Origin: Strigamia acuminata
Taxonomy: Eukaryota > Arthropoda > Chilopoda > Geophilomorpha > Linotaeniidae
DNA length: 64,000 nucleotides
Direction of reading: 5' to 3'
Assembly (NCBI GenBank): GCA_949358305.1
Contig: OX442314.1
Location: forward strand, 66,658,429 to 66,722,428
Every line of letters starts with the position of its first letter. The first letter of the stretch is position 1. The position numbers and the translations under genes were made by a program. Positions 9,556 through 18,962 of this stretch are shown piece by piece. The notes under the pieces were generated by a model. The model was not told the DNA's origin. It did no database searches and saw only the letters and a program-made list of their open reading frames with translations.

Positions 9556-12068
9556 CTATTTGACTACAACAAAAATATGCTCACAGAGCTGACATAATCT
9601 GGGGCGCGGCAACCACTTTGTCATCAAATCCGCGATGTTCAGTTCGCCAGGCACATGTTTAATACTAAACACGCCTTTTTCATACCAATCACGAAGAAAG
9701 TGCAATTTAACATCTATGTGTTTATTTGCACGGTTCTCGATCTTGTTTTTCGCATAGTTGATTGCTGGCATGCTATCGGCGTAGACGCAAGGGACATTTC
9801 GGTTGAAACACAAGATGATATCAGCTTCGTACAAACGTTCAAGCCATATCACCTCTCTCACGCCATCGACAACTGCGAGAAACTCGCTTTCCATTATACT
9901 CAGTGAAGTCATGGATTGTTTTCGACAATTCCATGAAATCGGAACCCCTCCTAAATAAACTATGTGACCACCAAAGCTTCTCCTACTGTCTTGGTCCAAA
10001 GCAAAGGATGCGTCGGTGTAAACCGTTAAATTGTTGTTCTTACAATTTGCTAGGTTGATAACATAGTTGGGGGTATTCGCCAGATACCTTAACACTTGTA
10101 CTAACATTTTAACATGTCTGTTAGAGTGGGTCTCATTGTACTGAGACAATACAATAACGCTGAAGAGGATATCTGGGCGCGTTCTATTCGCGATAAAAAG
10201 TAAACTCCCTACTAGGGACCTGTATGGGAACGTCGAGTTTACTTGTTCACCCGGTTGTACCTTCTGTATCATGGTACCAACCGTGACTGGGATTTTAATC
10301 TTATGGCACGGATCAATGTCGTATTTCTCGACTAATTTCGCAATATAACTCTTTTGATGTACTAAAATGTCCCCATTTTTCCTTTCAAAATGAATCCCTA
10401 ATAAGAGAGTCACCGGTCCAAGGTTGACTATTTCAAAGCTCTCTTGAATCCACTCGATGATACATTGTTCAACGAAAGCGTCACGACTGAACAGAACAAT
10501 ATCGTCGACGTACAATAAAAGGACGGCATCAGAGCCGTAATTATACACACAATTCAATCCTAAGACTGGAGTAAATCCTATTTCTAACAATCGTTCGTGG
10601 AGCTTGAAATACCACATCCTTCCGGACTGGTGAAGTCCGTACAAGGATTTGACCAATCGCCAACATTTGTGTTGGTTCTCTTTGGTCCGGAAGCCCTTCG
10701 GGATACTGATGTATTGTGGCACATCAAGGTCTCCGTACAAGTACGCAGACTTGATGTCGAGATGTGTATCTCGCCAGCCTTGTAGCACCACAAGAGAACA
10801 AAAGAATATCAGTACGAGAACAAAGTTGACCACTGGTGAAAATATCTCAGTGAAGTCAACTCCTTCTTTCTGCCCAAAACCTTGCGCAACTAAACGTGCT
10901 CTCCAACGTTTAATTGCCCCAGTGTAGTCACGCTTGATTTTATAAATCCATTTTGTTTCCAGTAAATTCATCCCCTCGGTCTTATCAACTTCCTCGTAAA
11001 CTTTTCTGTCATTAAAGATATTAATTTCGTCATCCATGGCATCCTGCCAGTCGGATTTATTGGGATTGGACATAGCTTCTTCAAAAGTATCCGGTTCAAC
11101 GGATGCATGACCGGCGAACCCAATGGTCTCATCTGTTGCCTTGAAATCGAAACAACCCCCATCGTACTGATAATTTTCTTCTTTGCACCATCGTACAACA
11201 TCAATCCGACTGCGAATTCTATCGCCAAGTGGTGTTATGTAGATCACATCTACCTGCCCAGCAGTTTCACCACTTTGCCTAACGGTTTCTCTCCGTTGCC
11301 ATTGTGTCATGTCCAAAATTTTTAATTCCTCGGGAGCGGTCATACGTTTTCTTATTGTATCCCCCTTTAACTTAGCACCGCGTGGCGGATTCCTCCTAAC
11401 CGGTGGAGGTGTGAGAGTCGGATTTGGAAGCCGAACTTCCACTTGTTGCTCCTCCTCTTCTTCAATTCCACCAACAGCTTGAGCGATTTCTTCCACAATT
11501 TCAGGCTCGACCGCCTGTTGGACTAATTGGGGATTCGGAATCGCATGTTTCGGGGCCTGAAACAACTGCTGTATGACAGGGGGAACGTGTTGCTGTCGTA
11601 CAGCAGGAAGAATTTCATCATCTGAATCTTCATCCCATGATGCCGCTACAAAATCTGGCTCACGTGGAATGGAATTTGATTGCACCGATTCATGCCAGAA
11701 AACATTTTCATTAATCTTCACATGCTTTGAAGCAATCACTTGGTTGGATTTGGGGTCCCAAACTCGATACCCCCGCGTTTTAATCGCGTAACCGACTAGG
11801 GCCCCAGGCCATGCCCTTTCTTCCAACTTGCTTCTCCTTGTTTGCGAAGGAATGTGCACGAAAACTTTAGAACCGATACATCTCAAGTGTCTCAACGACA
11901 TTTTTTTGTTGTAAAACAAGTTATAAGGGGTTTTCCCACTTAAGCTTGCATGTGGGAATCTATTTTTAAGATAGACGACTGTGACGGCTAATTCGGCCCA
12001 CAAACCCTTTGGAAAATTGTTTTCGAAAAGCATGGCTCTAATTCCCCCAACAATTGTTCTGTTTGCTC
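9556..12068 (-). CDS. Copia-A pol, C-terminal half (integrase end, RT, RNase H)
   Basis: This is the downstream half of the Copia-A polyprotein, separated from its front (18963-21123) by Copia-B. In frame it resumes with residues following the catalytic integrase Glu (RANRTIVGG), then the integrase C-terminal part, an acidic/proline-rich spacer, and the reverse transcriptase. The RT has WIYKIKRDYTGAIKRWRARL, DIKSAYLYGDL and the intact catalytic box YVDDIVLFS. RNase H carries YTDASFALD, SIMESEF and YADSMPAINY, and the frame ends near ADLMTKWLPRPRL. All expected catalytic acids are present, so the half was functional before the split. Because Copia-B sits in front, this half has no start of its own except internal Met codons (first at 12033). 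Confidence 0.92.
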
Positions 12069-12072
12069 TTTC

Positions 12073-12451
12073 TGTTGGGTTGCAAACCCATTTTGTGGTG
12101 CCTAAACATTTGTTTCTGTGTTGCGTGATTTGTTAGTTACACACTTTCTGAATATGTGTAACAAGCGTGCTATAATGTAATGTCCCGATGTTGTTTTTCA
12201 ACCGATTCCGATTTTTATCAATGCCGGTGTTTTATTTACCTTTTGAATGTAAAGGACAAATCATTGATAATGTAACAATGATTTATCCTATGTTGAGATG
12301 GAGGGCAAATAGCCTCCAACCGTGTACTGTCTCTTACGATTCTCACGAATAAAAGATGGCGGACGCATTGTCGGCATCCCGCTCATTTTTAACCCGTTTG
12401 GCAGTTATCTCCCATGGATTCTGGCCAGGAAATTCTCCACAAGTCTCTTCA
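12073..12451 (+). repeat. Copia-B 5' LTR
   Basis: 379 bp, TG...CA. Landmarks are the conserved hairpin at 12254-12288 and CGAATAAAAGATGGCGG near 12345-12361, which combines a poly(A)-type AATAAA with an ATGGCG motif. The primer site begins two bases after the LTR. Confidence 0.96.
12254..12288 (+). promoter_or_regulatory. Conserved LTR hairpin (Copia-B copy)
   Basis: GGACAAATCATTG pairs with CAATGATTTATCC (one mismatch) around the loop ATAATGTAA. Copia-C has the same arms with a different 9-nt loop, and Copia-A has close variants. Conservation of arms but not loop suggests an RNA structure. Its role is unknown. Confidence 0.7.
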
Positions 12452-12453
12452 AG

Positions 12454-12465
12454 TGGTAGCAGAGG
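12454..12465 (+). other. Copia-B primer binding site (initiator Met tRNA)
   Basis: TGGTAGCAGAGG is complementary to the 3' end of animal initiator methionyl tRNA (CCTCTGCTACCA). It starts two bases after the LTR. Copia-C has the same 12 bases at 37019-37030; Copia-A has at least 16. Confidence 0.85.
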
Positions 12466-13726
12466 GTCAAAACGATCCTGTTAGGAAGTTTTGAAGAGTT
12501 GCACGACCATTTTTCAACGGTGTGAAGTCGCGAAGGTCGCGCCCGCCCAGTTCGTCGCAAAAACGAATTTTTCGGTGCGGTAATCGTCGTTGGAACGTGT
12601 GCGGAGAACTGTACGGGTACTTTCGAACTATTATTTGTGTCTTTCAACGCGAAAATAAGCGTTGTCAACGTTTTGGCGTATTACGATCAAACGACGGTCA
12701 TTCTCGTGCATTACGAGTTGCGGCGAAGCCGAATTGCCGTGTGTGTGCTTCGAGACATCGTAGGATCATTTCGGGACGGTTGTGTGCTCAAATAAGCAAC
12801 AACCGAGATACCAAGGACGGTAGGAACAATTGTCGATTTTATTTTTGGCGAAATAAGTCATTTTTTCAAACGAATCCACGCCCGATGAAATCCAAGATGG
12901 CGGCGGCCATCATTCATCGTGTCTGCGCTTGAACACTGACGTTTTCAAGCAGTTTTGGGATATCCAGCGCTGGAAATTAACAACGTTGGATACCATTACG
13001 ATCGCGGGAAGGATAACCGACAATCGGCGGAATTTTCGAAGCGTTATTTACGTCGCTACGACGAATTTCGAGCGACGAGCGAACGTTTATCAAACGAGAC
13101 GAGTTTGCCGACAATTTCAAGAGGAAACCCTGGTTTTGCACATAGGGTGCACCAGTTGAGAGGGATTCTCCTCACATTAGCACCCCGGCGTGCGTGTGAG
13201 TTACTTCGACGGCGACGAGGTGAAATACCGTCATTTTTCCCTCGTTTTGTGCGACGTGCGCATACGAGAAGGCACGTCAGCCCATTTCCGTGCTGGATCA
13301 ACGTTTTGCGACGTGGGATCTCATCACGGAAGCCACCTTCACACCGACAGTGTACATTTATTTATTATTTTGTCGTGAAACTTTGTATAGTTTTAAGGTT
13401 TTTGTTTTTTCCCTTGTTAGAATCGGTGCCACCCTACGTCCAGTCGGGCACGTGGCACTGTATTCTTTGCTGGGCTTATTCACGGCCACCCAACCATCCC
13501 GCGAGCCTAGGTGCTACGATCGGAAGAGTTGGGGAATTGCCAGCAAAGGTTATCCAATCTCACTTATTGAGATTCCCCGGGTTGTTGCGTATATTTCGCC
13601 TTCACTTTTGGGGGTGACATTTGACCAAGTGTTGTGAATTTCAGTGAAGTGTTTGTGCGGAATAATTTCCGAAATTGTGATTTCTCCGCGCAATTTTCAC
13701 CGGAATAGCATTTTTGTGTCTCTGCG
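12466..13726 (+). promoter_or_regulatory. Copia-B untranslated leader with structured, possibly spliced segment
   Basis: About 1.26 kb separates the primer site from the gag-pol ATG. It is CG-dinucleotide-rich and holds several overlapping frames (up to 220 codons) with no similarity to each other's counterparts in Copia-A or Copia-C, so they are taken as non-coding. From about 13421 the sequence is strongly conserved with Copia-C (37891 onward), preceded in both by a pyrimidine tract ending in TTAG, which looks like a 3' splice site. The conserved part starts with a perfect 7-bp-stem hairpin (13426-13458). Confidence 0.6.
13426..13458 (+). promoter_or_regulatory. Conserved leader hairpin (Copia-B)
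   Basis: GTGCCAC (13426-13432) pairs with GTGGCAC (13452-13458). Copia-C is identical in the stem (37896-37928). Copia-A has TTCCAC...GTGGAA (complement at 21384-21413), where one G-C pair is replaced by T-A, a compensatory change, and an inner ACGC/GCGT stem. It may be a packaging, dimerisation or translation element. Confidence 0.65.
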
Positions 13727-16700
13727 ATGGCTTCCAATAGGCATGATGACTATAAAGATGTCAAGAAACTCGACGGCACGAACTATGCAACATGGGCGGT
13801 GCAGATTCAACTTCTGCTCAAATACAACGGTGTCTGGGGCCACGTGAACGGCACAGAGCCGAAATTGCCGGACACAGCGACGGCAAAGGAAAAAAGAGAA
13901 TTTAATGTCCGGGAAGACAAAGCCATGTCTACGTTGTGCATGAGTTGCGCCGAACCGCAACAGGTTATAGCCGTTGCCTGCCCCACTGCTGCAAAAGTAT
14001 GGGAGGCGTTGAAAGCGGCTTACCAGCCGACAACGAGAGCACGTCGGGCTCGTCTTCGCCGCGAATTTCTCAATTTGAAACTGCTAGAGAATGAAGAAAT
14101 GTTGGTTTTCACCGGAAGAGTGGATCGGAAAGTCACAGAATTAAAAGATGTGAAGATTGACGTCTCCGATGAGTTCCTGGCATTTCAATACTTGGACCTT
14201 TTGCCCCCACAATACGAAGCTGTGAAGCAAACTGCATATCACTGGGGCGATGCAGAGTTCACAGCCCAAAATGTCAAAGACAGGTTGCTTGGCGAATACA
14301 ATCGCCTTTATGAGCAAAACAACGAGTTTGGCGTCGTACAAAGTGCAGTAGACAACGCAAATGCATTTTTTGGGAAAAGCAACTGGAAACCTCGAGGGAA
14401 AACTTCGAATTCGGCAGGGTTTCAGCGTGGCACGTGTTTTACTTGTGGCGGAACAGGCCACTTCGCCCGCGAATGCCCCTCGCCGCCGAAACAAGGGACA
14501 GTTGCCTCTAATGTCAGCTCACCTGCCCAATCGAAACGTGGGGGTGGTCGTGGCAAAGGACGAGGAAAGAGCCAGCAAAGGGCCAATCTTACCCAAATAC
14601 ACACGTTTGAAGACGAACCGCTTACGTTGTATTCTGCAGTTTTGGACGAGGCCCCGGCACAACCGTTGTCTCTTGTGTCGCACGGACAATTTGACTCGCA
14701 GTGGTACGTGGACACAGGAGCAACGGACCACTTTTCCTTCAACCGGAACTGGTTCTCCGAGTATACGCCTTTGTCCAACTTCAGTGTGTTACAAGGAGAA
14801 GGCAAATCGAAGATCGAAGGGGTCGGCAACATTATTCTTACCTCACTTTATGGAAACAAACAAAGGAAAATAACTTTGGAAAATGTTTATTATGCGCCGA
14901 AATTCCGCAAGAATCTAATCTCGCTAGGGCGCACCGACGAAGCGGGGTTGTGCACATTTGTCAAGAATGGGAAAATGTCGATTTATATGAACAAGATCGA
15001 GGAGCCATCGATCACGGCAGTTAGAACAAGCGATAGGCTGTATAAAGTCAGCTGCCGTATCGAGGCTAAGAATGTAAACACGGCTGCATTAACTGCGCAA
15101 CAGAATGCAGCTGCTGTCCTCGACTTGATCAAGTCATCTGTAAAGGATGAAAAATTTGTACAACCGTTACTAACCATGCTTAACTATAAGTCCGCTTTAC
15201 TAAACAGTTCGAGTAAGTCGGATAAGGGAAAATCCGCACCAAATTTGATTGCGCAAGTGAGCGAAACAACTAAGACAAACGCGCCTACGGCGATTACTTT
15301 GACAAAGACGGGAAATGAGGTTCAAATACCTCCTGCGAATTCTCCCCAAGCAAATGCGAATGCGAAAGTTAATGGGAATTTGACCAAAGTAACAGTGAAA
15401 AACAAAGAGCAGCCTCAGACCATGGACACATGGCACTCGAGAATGGGGCATCTGAATGCTAAGGGCATCTCCCACTTGGAGAAATTGGAAGATGTGTTCG
15501 GGATTAGCATTTCAGACAGAAATTTGTCAACATGCGACGCATGTGCATGTGCGAAGAGCACGAGGGCAAGTTTTCCCCCTATTATTGCTATCTCTACGAA
15601 AGAGATTTTGTCCCTCGTACACATGGACGTGTGGGGCGCGTCACAGGAACCGTCCCTGGGTGGAGCCAATTTTTACTTCATCCTAGTTGATGACTATTCA
15701 CGTTATATGTGGATAATTACGATGAAGACCAAGGGGGAAGTTTTGGGCCATTTCAAACGTTGGTTGACGGAAATAGAACGAACAACGGGAAAGAAAGTGA
15801 AATGTATCAAAACAGACAATGGCGGGGAGTTCATTTCCAGGAATTGGGACGATTATGCGTCGAAAATTGGATTGAAGTGCATTCGCACGAACGCATACTC
15901 TCCGGAAATGAATTCCGTGGCCGAAAGGGCCAACCGTACCATTGTTAGCGGGGTTAGGGCTTTAATGATCGAGAACAGTTTCCCCTATCCCCTTTGGGCT
16001 GAATTGGCGACGACAGTCGTATACTTGAAAAACAGGTTTCCACATGCGGGGATTGAGGGGAAAACCCCTTACACGGTATTTTTCGACAAGAAATTGTCCC
16101 TACGCCATATTAAATGTATTGGATCGAAAACTTTCGTCCACATCCCATCCCAAGTCCGCAAAGGCAAATTACAAGGAAGGGCATGGGCGGGAGCTTTGAT
16201 TGGATATGCAATATCCACAAGGGGCTACAGGATCTGGGATCCCATACGGAATCAAGTGTTTGCGTCTAAACATGTCCGCATTTTTGAGGATTCTTTTTGG
16301 TATGAAGTGGGCAAGAGATTGCATCATCCACAAAGTGGACATAAGGAACCTGAATATTTTGGGGGTTCTCCTTCTGAAACCGAAGACGACGATGATGATT
16401 CCATTGCCCCTGCCGAAGAAGCTGAAGAAGAGGTTCAGGAAGTGGTTGTTGTCCCACCTCCTGCTCAACCTCCTGCCCAACCCCCTGCTCCGAAAGCAAA
16501 ACCTGCATTACCCACAACCCCAAAGCCCGCTTTTAGGCCTGAATTGAGACCACAGGTCAAGCAGGCGACACAACTGCCTGCAGTGGAAACTACTGCAGAG
16601 GATTTGGTTGGGGACGATGAACGTGGTGGGGATAATCCGATTGAAGAAATTGGGGGGGCGAAGGGGGATGATGGAGAATTTTTCAACGTTTATCCCGAAG

Positions 16701-18565
16701 ACGATGAGGAAGTCGAACTTCCTCCGGGAATACAAGCCCGTCGCGGTTCGGGCAAAAGGGGTAAAGTGAAAGAAACCCCAGACCCAATGTTGCTGCCACT
16801 GGACATGACTAAGTGGAGACGGGTTGCATCAGTCCGTAAAGCCGGGGCAACTGCGGGAAAAGTTGATGTAGTCTATTTCTCACCCAATGAGGATAAATTG
16901 AGAAGTCGAACAGATGTTGCGCGATGGTGCGACGGGGAGGGTTTCGCATATGACCCGAGCTTGTTCGATTTCAAAACCTCTGACGGTGAAGAGCCCTTAC
17001 CTTTTGCGGGGTTTTGCGCAGTTGAGCCTGACACCTACGAGGAGGCGATTGGAGGCATCAACAAACCCTATTGGGAAGGGGCCATGAAGGACGAGATAGA
17101 TATTTTCGATGAGCGAGAAGTCTATCGCGAAATTGACAAGCCTAAAGACGTACAGCTTTTGGGGACAAAATGGATATATAAAATGAAGCGCGACCATACT
17201 GGAGTCATTAGACGTTATCGAGCTCGTTTAGTGGCCCAGGGATTTAAACAGAAGCCCGGGATTGACTTTACTGAAGTATTTTCTCCAGTTGTCAACTTCG
17301 TCCTCGTAATCGTCTTTTTCTGCACTTTGGTAGTGCTTAAGGGTTGGCGTGACGTGCACATCGATATCAAGGCCGCCTACCTCTATGGCGACCTCGATAC
17401 AGTGCAATATTGTGAAGTCCCCAAGGGCTACAGAACATCGAAGAACCGACATAAATGTTGGATGCTGCTGAAGGCTTTGTATGGTCTGCATCAGAGCGGA
17501 CGGATGTGGTATCAGGTACTTCACGACCGTCTGCTCCAACTGGGATTTGTACCGATGTTGGGATTAAATTGTGTCTATTCTCTGGACAACGAGGCCGTAA
17601 TCGTCTTTTACGTGGACGACATTGTTCTCTTCTCAAGAGACGATTACGTTGAGAAATGCGTTCTAAAATGGATTCGAAGTTTCTTCGACATTGTCGACTT
17701 AGGTCCGGTGACCTTATTGTTGGGTATCGAGTTCGACAGATCGGGGGGGCGAATCCGAATTCACCAGAGAGGGTACATAGAGAAGTTGTGTAAAATGTAC
17801 GGAGTGGATCCGTGTCACCGCGTGAAAGTCCCTGGGACCCCGGGTACGATGATCCAAAAGGTCAAAGTTGGTGAGCGGGTCAACACCTCATTTCCGTACA
17901 GGAACTTGGTCGGAAGTCTTCTGTTTGTTGCGAGCAGGACAAGGCCTGATATCTTATTCTCGGTCATTGCCCTCTCGCAATATAACGAAACTCATTCTGC
18001 GCGTCATGTGGGCATGCTAATGCAAATTTTGCGATATTTGGGAAACACACCCGACTACGCCATTGATTTATCGAATTGCAAGAACGATTCACTCACAGTC
18101 TACACTGACGCGTCCTTTGCCCTGGACCAAGACAAAAGAAGGAGCTTTGGGGGCCATATAGTATATCTAGGAGGAGTTCCGATCTCGTGGAACTGCCATA
18201 AGCAGACGATGACCTCCCTGTCGATCATGGAGAGTGAATTTCTGGCCGTGGTCGATGGGGTGAAGGATATTATATGGCTTCATCGGCTATACGACGCAGA
18301 CATTATGTTCTGCGTTGATCGAGCAACCCCGTGCGTGTACGCCGACTCTATGCCGGCGATCCAGTACACAAAGAATAGAATAGAGAACCGTGCTAATAAA
18401 CATATAGATGTCAAATTGCATTTCGTACGTGATTGGTTCGAGAAGGGCACGTTCTCTATTAAGCACATCGCAGGGGTTTTGAACGTGGCAGATGTTTTAA
18501 CCAAGTGGTTAGCGAAACCAAGGTTAAACACTCTTTGCGAACACATTTTTGTCGTAAATAAATAG
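13727..18565 (+). CDS. Copia-B gag-pol polyprotein
   Basis: A single frame of 1612 codons. The N-terminal gag has LDGTNYATWAVQIQLLL and the UBN2-type block WEALKAAYQPTTRARRARLR. One CCHC knuckle follows (C237, C240, H245, C250). The protease has WYVDTGATDHF (catalytic Asp329). A linker of roughly 110 residues rich in Ala/Asn/Lys precedes the HHCC zinc domain of integrase (His570 onward). The integrase core has Asp634, Asp697 and Glu733 (DD35E). An acidic/Pro-rich spacer leads to RT (AAYLYGDL; YVDD at 1295-1298) and RNase H (Asp1461 in YTDASFA, then SIMESEF, YADSMPA). Gag assembles particles, protease matures them, RT/RNase H copy the RNA and integrase inserts it. No frameshift separates gag and pol, as is common in Copia. 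All catalytic residues are present. The start MASNRHDDYKD matches Copia-C MSKHDDYKD. Confidence 0.96.
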   Translation: MASNRHDDYKDVKKLDGTNYATWAVQIQLLLKYNGVWGHVNGTEPKLPDTATAKEKREFNVREDKAMSTLCMSCAEPQQVIAVACPTAAKVWEALKAAYQPTTRARRARLRREFLNLKLLENEEMLVFTGRVDRKVTELKDVKIDVSDEFLAFQYLDLLPPQYEAVKQTAYHWGDAEFTAQNVKDRLLGEYNRLYEQNNEFGVVQSAVDNANAFFGKSNWKPRGKTSNSAGFQRGTCFTCGGTGHFARECPSPPKQGTVASNVSSPAQSKRGGGRGKGRGKSQQRANLTQIHTFEDEPLTLYSAVLDEAPAQPLSLVSHGQFDSQWYVDTGATDHFSFNRNWFSEYTPLSNFSVLQGEGKSKIEGVGNIILTSLYGNKQRKITLENVYYAPKFRKNLISLGRTDEAGLCTFVKNGKMSIYMNKIEEPSITAVRTSDRLYKVSCRIEAKNVNTAALTAQQNAAAVLDLIKSSVKDEKFVQPLLTMLNYKSALLNSSSKSDKGKSAPNLIAQVSETTKTNAPTAITLTKTGNEVQIPPANSPQANANAKVNGNLTKVTVKNKEQPQTMDTWHSRMGHLNAKGISHLEKLEDVFGISISDRNLSTCDACACAKSTRASFPPIIAISTKEILSLVHMDVWGASQEPSLGGANFYFILVDDYSRYMWIITMKTKGEVLGHFKRWLTEIERTTGKKVKCIKTDNGGEFISRNWDDYASKIGLKCIRTNAYSPEMNSVAERANRTIVSGVRALMIENSFPYPLWAELATTVVYLKNRFPHAGIEGKTPYTVFFDKKLSLRHIKCIGSKTFVHIPSQVRKGKLQGRAWAGALIGYAISTRGYRIWDPIRNQVFASKHVRIFEDSFWYEVGKRLHHPQSGHKEPEYFGGSPSETEDDDDDSIAPAEEAEEEVQEVVVVPPPAQPPAQPPAPKAKPALPTTPKPAFRPELRPQVKQATQLPAVETTAEDLVGDDERGGDNPIEEIGGAKGDDGEFFNVYPEDDEEVELPPGIQARRGSGKRGKVKETPDPMLLPLDMTKWRRVASVRKAGATAGKVDVVYFSPNEDKLRSRTDVARWCDGEGFAYDPSLFDFKTSDGEEPLPFAGFCAVEPDTYEEAIGGINKPYWEGAMKDEIDIFDEREVYREIDKPKDVQLLGTKWIYKMKRDHTGVIRRYRARLVAQGFKQKPGIDFTEVFSPVVNFVLVIVFFCTLVVLKGWRDVHIDIKAAYLYGDLDTVQYCEVPKGYRTSKNRHKCWMLLKALYGLHQSGRMWYQVLHDRLLQLGFVPMLGLNCVYSLDNEAVIVFYVDDIVLFSRDDYVEKCVLKWIRSFFDIVDLGPVTLLLGIEFDRSGGRIRIHQRGYIEKLCKMYGVDPCHRVKVPGTPGTMIQKVKVGERVNTSFPYRNLVGSLLFVASRTRPDILFSVIALSQYNETHSARHVGMLMQILRYLGNTPDYAIDLSNCKNDSLTVYTDASFALDQDKRRSFGGHIVYLGGVPISWNCHKQTMTSLSIMESEFLAVVDGVKDIIWLHRLYDADIMFCVDRATPCVYADSMPAIQYTKNRIENRANKHIDVKLHFVRDWFEKGTFSIKHIAGVLNVADVLTKWLAKPRLNTLCEHIFVVNK

Positions 18566-18570
18566 TTTAG

Positions 18571-18583
18571 GCAAAGGGGGATT
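18571..18583 (+). other. Copia-B polypurine tract
   Basis: GCAAAGGGGGATT lies directly before the 3' LTR. Copia-C has the same tract at 43035-43047, and Copia-A its equivalent at 9539-9549 on the other strand. It is the usual plus-strand DNA primer. Confidence 0.85.
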
Positions 18584-18962
18584 TGTTGGGTTGCAAACCC
18601 ATTTTGTGGTGCCTAAACATTTGTTTCTGTGTTGCGTGATTTGTTAGTTACACACTTTCTGAATATGTGTAACAAGCGTGCTATAATGTAATGTCCCGAT
18701 GTTGTTTTTCAACCGATTCCGATTTTTATCAATGCCGGTGTTTTATTTACCTTTTGAATGTAAAGGACAAATCATTGATAATGTAACAATGATTTATCCT
18801 ATGTTGAGATGGAGGGCAAATAGCCTCCAACCGTGTACTGTCTCTTACGATTCTCACGAATAAAAGATGGCGGACGCATTGTCGGCATCCCGCTCATTTT
18901 TAACCCGTTTGGCAGTTATCTCCCATGGATTCTGGCCAGGAAATTCTCCACAAGTCTCTTCA
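18584..18962 (+). repeat. Copia-B 3' LTR
   Basis: 379 bp, read as identical to 12073-12451. The conserved hairpin is at 18765-18799. Confidence 0.96.

Larger units (their letters stand above)
12073..18962 (+). mobile_element. Copia-B: complete Copia element nested in Copia-A
   Basis: Two 379-bp LTRs (12073-12451 and 18584-18962; TGTTGGG...TCTTCA) appear identical base for base. Between them are a 1.27-kb leader, a primer site, a single 1612-codon gag-pol frame and a polypurine tract (GCAAAGGGGGATT just before 18584). TTTC is present on both sides (12069-12072 and 18963-18966); the base before it differs, so the duplication is either 4 bp or a 5-bp one with a change. Identical LTRs and an intact frame indicate a very recent insertion and possible activity. 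Confidence 0.96.

Noticed and set aside
12522-13617. 136- and 220-codon frames in the Copia-B leader
   Set aside because: Not conserved as protein with the Copia-C leader, they overlap each other, and the conserved part is better explained as structured RNA.
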